From assembly GCF_002195995.1 (NCBI RefSeq), contig NZ_NHON01000041.1, positions 10,375-51,214 on the forward strand: DNA of 40,840 nucleotides, read 5' to 3'. The notes below the pieces were generated by a model, which made no database searches, was not told where the DNA came from, and saw only the letters and a list, made by a program, of their open reading frames with translations. Shown in pieces: positions 35,402 to 40,840 of the stretch. The translations under genes and the position numbers were made by a program. The DNA comes from Inquilinus limosus. GTDB taxonomy: Bacteria; Pseudomonadota; Alphaproteobacteria; DSM-16000; Inquilinaceae. The number at the start of each line of letters is the position of its first letter. Positions within the stretch are counted from its first letter, which is position 1.

Positions 35402-36379
35402 ATGGAGACGCGTGCGAGCTATGTCGCCGTCGGCAGCTTCGTCCTGATCCTGATGGTCGGGCTGGTGGTGTTCGCCGTCTGGCTCGGCGGATCGGGGCTG
35501 CGCGAGAATGCCGAGCGCTACCTGATCTACTTCTCCGGCAACGTCACCGGGCTGCAGGAGGGCAGCCAGGTGCGCTACCGCGGCATCCCGGTCGGCTCGG
35601 TCGAGGATGTCCGGATCGACCCGTCGAATGTCGAGCGGGTGGAGGTGCGGATCGCGGTCCGGCCGAACACCCCGATCGTCAAGGGCACCGTGGCGTCGCT
35701 CGAGATCCAGGGCCTGACCGGCGGCGCCTTCGTCCTGCTCAGCGGCGGCGCCCAGGGCGCCGCGCGGCTGGAGAAGGAGGAGGGCAAGGAATACGCCGTC
35801 ATCCCGTCGCGCCAGTCCGGGCTGCAGGCCATCGTCGACACCGTGCCGCAGCTGCTCGACCGGCTGTCCGACATCTCGCGCGAGGTCCAGCGGATCTTCT
35901 CCGAGGACAATGTCCGGAACATCTCCGAGGTCCTGGCCAACGTGAACACCCTGACCGCGGCGCTGGCGCAGCGCTCGACCCAGCTGGCGGCGACGATCGA
36001 GCGGATCGACACGCTGACCCGGAATGTCGACGGGCTGGTGACCGAGGCGCGGACCGACCTGGACCGGATCACCACCGGCGCCAACGGCTTCCTGACCACC
36101 ACCAACACCCAGGTCAACGCCGCCGTGGCTGATGCCCGCGAGATGCTCGCCTCGCTGCGCCAGAGCGCCGACGGCGTGGCCCGGCTGCTGAAGCAGTCCG
36201 GCCCGGGGGTGGAGAGCTTCTCCACCGACGGTCTGTACGAGATCACCCAGCTGATCACCCAGCTGCGCCAGCTGACCGACAACCTGAACCGCACCCTGTC
36301 GCGGCTCGACCGCAGCCCGGCGCAGTTCCTGTTCGGCGGTTCGTCCGGCGGCGTGCCGCCGCAAGGTTCCCAGAGGTGA
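35402..36379 (+). CDS. mlaD: MlaD/MCE-domain lipid-binding protein
   Basis: This 325-residue protein has one membrane helix at about 10-30, then an MCE domain at about 35-120 (LIYFSGNVTGLQEGSQVRYRGIPVGSVEDV, VKGTVASLEIQGLTGGAFVLL). A long periplasmic helical region follows to about 300 and could extend the hydrophobic tunnel. It is longer than E. coli MlaD (about 183 residues) because of that helix. A short Gly/Pro tail follows. GGAGGG precedes ATG 35402. It is the substrate-tunnel subunit of the transporter. Confidence 0.92.
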   Translation: METRASYVAVGSFVLILMVGLVVFAVWLGGSGLRENAERYLIYFSGNVTGLQEGSQVRYRGIPVGSVEDVRIDPSNVERVEVRIAVRPNTPIVKGTVASLEIQGLTGGAFVLLSGGAQGAARLEKEEGKEYAVIPSRQSGLQAIVDTVPQLLDRLSDISREVQRIFSEDNVRNISEVLANVNTLTAALAQRSTQLAATIERIDTLTRNVDGLVTEARTDLDRITTGANGFLTTTNTQVNAAVADAREMLASLRQSADGVARLLKQSGPGVESFSTDGLYEITQLITQLRQLTDNLNRTLSRLDRSPAQFLFGGSSGGVPPQGSQR

Positions 36380-36381
36380 AG

Positions 36382-37047
36382 ATGAGCGTTTCCCCCCTGT
36401 CCCGGCGCCTTTTCCTGCGGCAGGCCGCGGTCTCCTCGGCCGCGGCCGGCCTGGCCGGCTGCGGCGGGATCAGCGCCCTGGCCCCGGCGGCGCCGCAGGT
36501 CTACGAGCTGACGCCGAAGAACACCTTCGACGCCAGCCTGCCGAAGGTGACCTGGCAACTGCTGGTCGACATGCCGACCGCCAATGCCGGCATCGACACC
36601 GACCGTATCGCGATCAGCGAGACCCAGACCTCGCTGGACTATTTCGCCAAGGTGGCCTGGGTCGACCGGGCCCCGGCGATGGTGGTCGGCCTGCTGGTCG
36701 AGAGCTTCGAGAACACCGGCAAGATCGTCTCGGTCGGCCGCCAGATCTCGGGCCTGCGCGCGAACTACGTGCTGCAGCCCGAGATCCGCGAGTTCCGGGC
36801 CGAACGCTGGCAGGGCCAGCCCTACCGGGTGCGGGTGCGGATCGGCGCCAAGCTGGTGCGCTTCCCGCAGCGGACGATCATCGGCGGCGAGAGCTTCGAA
36901 CGGGTGGTCGAGGTGCAGGGGCCGGACTTCACGGATGTGATCCGGGCCTGGGACGACGCCCTGGGCGGCGTGATGAAGCAGGTGGTCGAGTGGACCCTGC
37001 GCACCGGCGAACGGGACGATCGCGCCGCGGGCCGGCCGCGGCGCTGA
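36382..37047 (+). CDS. ABC-type transport auxiliary lipoprotein (PqiC-like)
   Basis: This 221-residue protein begins with an RRLFLRQ twin-arginine-like signal and a lipobox LAGC at about residue 27, so it should be a lipoprotein. The mature domain (VYELTPKNTFDASLPKVTWQLLVDMP, IAISETQTSLDYFAKVAWVDRAPAMV) fits the ABC_trans_aux/PqiC family. It would be anchored in the outer membrane facing the periplasm, opposite MlaD. ATG 36382 follows AGAGGTG; GTG 36376 overlapping mlaD is an alternative. It takes the place of MlaC-MlaA seen in the E. coli system. Confidence 0.87.
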   Translation: MSVSPLSRRLFLRQAAVSSAAAGLAGCGGISALAPAAPQVYELTPKNTFDASLPKVTWQLLVDMPTANAGIDTDRIAISETQTSLDYFAKVAWVDRAPAMVVGLLVESFENTGKIVSVGRQISGLRANYVLQPEIREFRAERWQGQPYRVRVRIGAKLVRFPQRTIIGGESFERVVEVQGPDFTDVIRAWDDALGGVMKQVVEWTLRTGERDDRAAGRPRR

Positions 37048-37122
37048 GGGAAGGGCAGGGGCGGAAGCGGTGCCGCGCCGGCGCTCCGGCCGGCGGCGGG
37101 TGTCAGCGGAACGGCTGAGTCG

Positions 37123-37203
37123 TCAGCGGGTGACGGTCTGCCAGAAGAAGAAGGCGATCACACCGATGATGATGACCCACTCTGCACCCATGATCCGGTC
37201 CAT
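37123..37203 (-). CDS. 26-residue membrane peptide (candidate)
   Basis: Minus-strand ATG at 37203 opens MDRIMGAEWVIIIGVIAFFF followed by WQTVTR and TGA at 37125-37123. One strongly hydrophobic helix (residues 9-21) is flanked by an acidic start and a basic end, giving a clear predicted orientation. AGGG lies three bases before the ATG, close for a ribosome site. No family is recognised. The rest of the 317-base gap 37048-37364 holds only a GC-rich stretch after the lipoprotein gene and the DeoR operator. Confidence 0.45.
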   Translation of the reverse strand: MDRIMGAEWVIIIGVIAFFFWQTVTR

Positions 37204-37288
37204 CCCTATCTTCGTTGCCGCCCTTCATAGCACGGCGTGGCCCGATCGCAAGGCGCTCGCGGCGCCGCCGTGCGGGGGGCGATGTTCG

Positions 37289-37317
37289 CAAGTGAAAATA
37301 TTGGCATCGTTTTCGCT
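37289..37317. promoter_or_regulatory. Inverted repeat upstream of the DeoR regulator
   Basis: AAGTGAAAA at 37289-37297 and TTTTCGCTT at 37309-37317 form an inverted repeat with one mismatch and an 11-base spacer, in an AT-rich pocket 47 bases before the regulator's ATG. The position suits an autoregulatory operator or the promoter itself. Confidence 0.45.
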
Positions 37318-37364
37318 TCCCCATTAGCATCCTTTTTCGTCCAGCCACGGGAAGCAGAGCGGCC

Positions 37365-38126
37365 ATGAACGCCACGGCGCGCCAGAACCAGATCGTCGAG
37401 CTGGTCCGCCAGGAAGGCTATGTCACGGTCGAGATGCTGGCCGAGCGGTTCCAGGTGACGCCGCAGACGATCCGCCGCGACATCTCGCTGCTGCAGGACC
37501 GGTCGCTGCTGCGGCGGTTCCACGGCGGCGTCACCGCGCCCGGCAGCGTCGAGAACTTCGCCTATTCCACCCGCCAGGTGCTGTGCCTGGAGGAGAAGCG
37601 CCGGATCGCCCAGCTGGTGGCGCGGCAGGTGCCGGACAACGCCTCGCTGTTCCTCAACATCGGCACGACGACGGAGGAGGTCGCGCGCGCGCTGCTGGGC
37701 CATCGGGGTCTGCGGGTGATCACCAACAACATCAATGTCGCGAACATCCTGTATTCGAATGCGAGCTGCGAGGTGATCGTCGCCGGCGGCGTGATCCGGG
37801 CCCGCGACGGCGGCATCGTCGGCGAGGCGACGCTCGACTTCGTCCGCCAGTTCAAGGTCGATGTCGGAATCATCGGCATCAGCGGCATCGACGAGGACGG
37901 CACGCTGCTGGACTACGACTACCGCGAGGTGCGGGTGGCCAGGGCGATCATCGACAATTCGCGCCAGGTGTTCCTGGTGGCCGACCATACCAAGTTCGGC
38001 CGCAACGCCATGGTCCGGCTGGCCTCGATCGGCGAGGTGCACGCCCTGTTCACCGATCGCGTTCCTCCGGCGCCGTTCGGCGACGCGATCGCCGCCACCA
38101 GCTGCCAGGTCCACGTCGCCGACTAA
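37365..38126 (+). CDS. DeoR/GlpR family transcriptional regulator
   Basis: This is a 253-residue regulator. The N-terminal winged helix-turn-helix is at about 1-57 (VTVEMLAERFQVTPQTIRRDISLLQDRSLLRRFHGG), followed by a DeoRC sugar-phosphate sensor domain at about 75-235. That domain contains LFLNIGTTTEEVARAL, VITNNINVANIL and VADHTKFGRNAMVRLASI. The sequence resembles GlpR, which senses glycerol-3-phosphate. No glycerol or sugar genes lie beside it, so its target is unknown. It converges on the downstream lipoprotein gene, 22 bases between stops. Confidence 0.9.
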   Translation: MNATARQNQIVELVRQEGYVTVEMLAERFQVTPQTIRRDISLLQDRSLLRRFHGGVTAPGSVENFAYSTRQVLCLEEKRRIAQLVARQVPDNASLFLNIGTTTEEVARALLGHRGLRVITNNINVANILYSNASCEVIVAGGVIRARDGGIVGEATLDFVRQFKVDVGIIGISGIDEDGTLLDYDYREVRVARAIIDNSRQVFLVADHTKFGRNAMVRLASIGEVHALFTDRVPPAPFGDAIAATSCQVHVAD

Positions 38127-38148
38127 CGCCGAGTCGGACGGGCCGGCC

Positions 38149-38784
38149 TCAGACCAGGCCGTCCTGCTTCAGCCGCGCGACCAGGTCCTTGGCCGCTCGG
38201 GCCGCGAGATCGGCGAAGTCGGAACTGGAATTGCCGCGGGCGGTGGCCTCGCCGGTCCAGATCACGGTGCCGCTGCCGGACTCCTGCAGCCTGGCCTCGT
38301 AGCGGGCGGCCGGCTCGTCGACCCAGCCGCCGCCGGTGACCGGGCCGGCGAAGGCCGGGCGGCCATACCAGCCGCCATAGGGCCAGAATCCACCATAGCC
38401 CCCGCCATAGCCGTAGAAGAACGGGTCGCCGAGATAGGTCGGCGGGATGTAGCGGGTCACCGTGGCGCGCTGGTCGACGGCGATTCGCAGCACGGCGCGG
38501 ACGCCGGTGGTCCGGATCGCCGCGGCCTCGGCGGCCGGGCCGCCCGGCCGTGTCGGCGGCACCAGGTCGATCATCCGCACGGCGTGGACCCCGTTCGCCG
38601 TGAGCTCGGCCACCGCCGCGCTCTCCAGCGCCTCGCGCTCCGCGAGCCGCGGTGTCTGTGCCGCGACCGCGATCGATCGGATGGCCGCGCCGCCGCGATA
38701 GGCGGGATCGACATAGCCCGCCACTCGCGTCTGCACGCAGGCGCCGAGCAGCAGGGCGGTCAAGGCAAGGACAAGGGCGCGCAT
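38149..38784 (-). CDS. Lipoprotein, DUF4136-like
   Basis: This 211-residue protein begins MRALVLALTALLLGACVQTR with lipobox LGAC, so the mature lipoprotein starts at Cys16. The body has alternating regions (VAGYVDPAYRGGAAIRSIAV, AVLRIAVDQRATVTRYIPP) and a Gly/Tyr/Trp-rich loop (FYGYGGGYGGFWPYGG). It ends with a helical SDFADLAARAAKDLVARL segment. This matches the general shape of DUF4136 lipoproteins, function unknown. ATG 38784 follows AGGAGG. It is divergent from the wzi-like gene. Confidence 0.75.
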   Translation of the reverse strand: MRALVLALTALLLGACVQTRVAGYVDPAYRGGAAIRSIAVAAQTPRLAEREALESAAVAELTANGVHAVRMIDLVPPTRPGGPAAEAAAIRTTGVRAVLRIAVDQRATVTRYIPPTYLGDPFFYGYGGGYGGFWPYGGWYGRPAFAGPVTGGGWVDEPAARYEARLQESGSGTVIWTGEATARGNSSSDFADLAARAAKDLVARLKQDGLV

Positions 38785-38858
38785 CACGCCTCCTGAGAAT
38801 CGGTCTCAAAGAGATGGCGCAGCGGATCGCGGCCGCCAAGGACTGTCGTTGCCATTGT

Positions 38859-38870
38859 GACAAATTTGTC
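38859..38870. promoter_or_regulatory. Palindrome GACAAATTTGTC between divergent envelope genes
   Basis: This is a perfect 12-base palindrome in an AT-rich spot, extended by GTGA on one side and TCAC on the other. It sits between the lipoprotein gene start (38784) and the wzi-like start (38985), so it could control both. No cognate regulator is identified. Confidence 0.4.
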
Positions 38871-38984
38871 TCTCACTGCCCGTGACCGGAGCGGAGGAGC
38901 GCATATCGCCTCATGCTGCGGCTGGGCTTCCGCGGGCGTCTTGTGTATTCAGGGCAGGTATTCGGGGGCCGTCCGGGGGGAATA

Positions 38985-40523
38985 ATGGCCGTTGCGAGGA
39001 AGATTGCCAGTGTCGTTGCCGCGGCCGTCATTTCGGCCTGCACGGTCGCGGCGACGACGGGAACGGCGACGGCCAGCCCGTGGGCGGAGCCGGGCGATTC
39101 GACCCTGCGCAACGACATCCACATCCTGGAGAACTTCCGGCTGATCGACGGCGTGCTGAACGCCTGGCCGCTGCCCTGGGCCCAGATCACCTACCGCCTG
39201 GCGAAGGCCGACCGGGATGCGCTGCCGCCCTACGCCCAGGCCGCACTCGACCGCGTCCGCGCCCGGGCGGCGGCGGAGACCCGGCAGGGCCAGCTGCATG
39301 CCGAGCTGCGGGCCGACCTGACCAACCAGCCCGCCCTGGTGCGCGGCTTCGACTACACGGCGCGGCAGCGCGGCGAGATCACCGCCTCCTTCGAATACAT
39401 GGGCGATTCGACCGCGCTGCGGCTGTCGGTCGGCGCCTATTCCCGCTTCGTCAAGGGCGACAGCCCCTGGTACTACGCCGGCGAGGATTCGTTCCAGCCG
39501 TCGCTGGACGGCACCTACCTGGCCCAGCGGGTCGACAACTGGATCCTCTATGCCGGCTGGCTCGACCAGTGGTGGGGGCCGGGCGAGACCACCAGCCTGA
39601 TCCTGTCGACCAATGCCCGGCCATTCCCGAAGGCCGGCTTCATGCGGTCCAACCCGCACGCCTTCGAGACGCCGTGGCTGAGCTGGATCGGCCCCTGGCA
39701 GCTCACCGGCTTCCTCGGCGTGCTGCCGGACGACCGGGTCAACAGCAACACCCTGATGTTCGGGCTGCGGGCCTCGGTCAACCCGATCCCGGGGCTGGAG
39801 CTCGGTGCCTCGCGCATCATGATGTTCTGCGGCAGCGGCCGGCCCTGCGGCTTCCGCACCTTCATCGACGGCTTCTTCGGCAACACCAACGTCAACGCCG
39901 CGCAGCAGGCCCAGGACCCCGCGAACCAGATCGCCGGCTTCGACGCCCGCTACAGCGCCCAGCTGTTCGGCCAGCCCTTCGAGGTCTATGGCGAGCTGAC
40001 CGGCGAAGACGCGGCCTATTCCGACATCGGCATCCCGCTGCCGTCGCGCAACGCCGCCGTGCTCGGCGCGTCGGTGTGGAACGGCTGGGGCGATGACGGG
40101 GCGGTGTGGAAGGTCAATGTCGAGTATTCGAACTCGACCGCGAATTTCCTGAACGACAAGATCTACAGCTATTTCTACGAGAGCGGCGCCTATCCGGACG
40201 GCTATCGCTTCTACCGCCGCGCGATGGGCGACAGCCTCGACGGCGACGCGGAGCTGTTCGGGGTGACCGGCACCTTCGTCGACAGCGACAACTGGACCTA
40301 CAAGGCGGCCTACTACCACGCCTACTTGAACCCGACGAACAACCCGCGCAACACGGTCACCCAGAGCAAGGAAAACATCAACATCGTCGATCTCGGTGTC
40401 TCGATCCCGATGCGGCGCAACTCGGTCGGCATCAATCTGCGGCTGCAGGATGATTCGCCGAACAGCCCGGGCGAGCAGAAGCCGATGGCGGCCCTGGGCG
40501 TGTCGACGACGATCCGCTTCTGA
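38985..40523 (+). CDS. Wzi-like capsule assembly outer-membrane protein
   Basis: This 512-residue outer-membrane barrel has a signal at about 1-30 (ending TATASPWA; an ISAC near residue 18 could alternatively be a lipobox). The body contains the Wzi-family hallmark segments VDNWILYAGWLDQWWGPG, the NARPFPKAGFMRSNPHAFETPWL stretch and WQLTGFLGVLPDDR. It ends in the aromatic residue (TTIRF) used by the Bam machinery. Wzi helps attach capsule polysaccharide to the surface; related proteins have unknown roles. ATG 38985 follows GGGGGG; an upstream in-frame ATG at 38913 is possible. The stop codon overlaps the second palindromic element. Confidence 0.85.
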   Translation: MAVARKIASVVAAAVISACTVAATTGTATASPWAEPGDSTLRNDIHILENFRLIDGVLNAWPLPWAQITYRLAKADRDALPPYAQAALDRVRARAAAETRQGQLHAELRADLTNQPALVRGFDYTARQRGEITASFEYMGDSTALRLSVGAYSRFVKGDSPWYYAGEDSFQPSLDGTYLAQRVDNWILYAGWLDQWWGPGETTSLILSTNARPFPKAGFMRSNPHAFETPWLSWIGPWQLTGFLGVLPDDRVNSNTLMFGLRASVNPIPGLELGASRIMMFCGSGRPCGFRTFIDGFFGNTNVNAAQQAQDPANQIAGFDARYSAQLFGQPFEVYGELTGEDAAYSDIGIPLPSRNAAVLGASVWNGWGDDGAVWKVNVEYSNSTANFLNDKIYSYFYESGAYPDGYRFYRRAMGDSLDGDAELFGVTGTFVDSDNWTYKAAYYHAYLNPTNNPRNTVTQSKENINIVDLGVSIPMRRNSVGINLRLQDDSPNSPGEQKPMAALGVSTTIRF

Positions 40524-40665
40524 GAGGCCACCCGAAACTCTACTGCGACGGCCATCTGACGCGGTTTTCTCCGCTTCCGGTGCTCACGGACTTTAACGTC
40601 CGCTGCGCTCCGGTTCTCGAAAACCACGCCAGCTGACTCGTCGCAGCGAGTTTCAGGCGGCCTCT
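40523..40665 (+). repeat. 143-base palindromic element, copy 2, starting in the wzi-like stop codon
   Basis: It reads AGAGGCCACCCGAAACTC at the start and GAGTTTCAGGCGGCCTCT at the end. It is 94 percent identical (102 of 108) to copy 1 over the interior from GACGGCCATCTGACGCGG to GCGAGTTTC. The wzi-like TGA is at 40521-40523, so its last base is the element's first. The element ends nine bases before the convergent manC stop. Confidence 0.85.
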
Positions 40666-40673
40666 CGCCGCAT

Positions 40674-40840
40674 TCAGGGCTCTTCGAGTCTCACGACGTC
40701 GTCCTCGCCGAGATAGGGCCCGGTGCGGACCTCGATGAGCTCGAGGTCGATCTTGCCGGGGTTCTCGAGCTTGTGGTCGGTGCCGATGGGGAGGTAGACG
40801 GCCTCGTTCTCGCGCAGGATGCGGGACTGGCCCTCCATGG
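40674..40840 (-). CDS. manC: C-terminal end of mannose-1-phosphate guanylyltransferase / mannose-6-phosphate isomerase
   Basis: The last 54 codons of a minus-strand gene run off the right edge. The visible part ([48 protein letters not shown]) is the cupin end of ManC/XanB/AlgA, which makes mannose-6-phosphate and GDP-mannose for surface polysaccharides. The histidine in [10 protein letters not shown] and the [17 protein letters not shown] block are conserved. It converges on the wzi-like gene, so a polysaccharide locus probably lies to the right. Confidence 0.88.
   Translation of the reverse strand, partial: MEGQSRILRENEAVYLPIGTDHKLENPGKIDLELIEVRTGPYLGEDDVVRLEEP

Overview
The window is about 41 kb of GC-rich, gene-dense DNA with typical alphaproteobacterial gene families: hmu heme uptake with TonB/ExbBD, an STAS-fused MlaE-type lipid importer, EF-P with EpmA, slipin/NfeD and MoaA/MobA. 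A member of the Rhodospirillales is the likeliest source, but that is inference from gene content and composition, with no rRNA to confirm it. I saw no tRNA, rRNA, CRISPR array, integrase or transposase gene, and nothing phage-like. Most of the window is ordinary chromosomal core sequence.

Layout, left to right. 1-1.4 kb: the end of an unrecognised gene, a divergent 3-methyladenine glycosylase I homologue and a palindromic dispersed repeat. 1.35-5.8 kb: a cytochrome P460 gene and a four-gene phnSTUV-type 2-aminoethylphosphonate importer. 6-10.2 kb: a PagL-like lipid A deacylase and a three-gene MotA/MotB/OmpA-like envelope set. 10.3-13 kb: suhB and efp, divergent from epmA. 13.1-17.6 kb: an alpha/beta hydrolase, a methyltransferase, a Bcr/CflA-type MFS exporter and a glutamine synthetase family enzyme. 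17.8-20.3 kb: nfeD, a slipin gene, a palindromic element and nadK. 20.4-24 kb: a 43-residue small protein, moaA, a membrane protein, a lone TonB-family gene and mobA.

24-30.8 kb is one long minus-strand heme/iron operon, hemP-hmuS-hmuT-hmuU-hmuV-hypothetical-exbB-exbD-tonB, headed by a Fur-like box. The receptor gene is not in the window. 30.9-32.3 kb holds a TetR regulator divergent from an exported RidA-fold protein, with two similar operator palindromes between them. 32.4-37 kb holds a small membrane protein, apt, and the mlaE(STAS)-mlaF-mlaD-lipoprotein operon, which should move phospholipid between the two membranes. 37.1-40.8 kb holds a 26-residue membrane peptide, a DeoR/GlpR regulator, a lipoprotein, a Wzi-like outer-membrane protein and the C-terminal end of a ManC/AlgA-type GDP-mannose enzyme. 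The last two suggest that a surface-polysaccharide locus continues past the right edge.

The most unusual signal is a roughly 143-base imperfect palindrome present twice, 21 kb apart. Each copy starts inside the stop codon of the gene before it (nadK and the wzi-like gene), in the same orientation relative to that gene, and the two copies show paired changes that preserve the stem.
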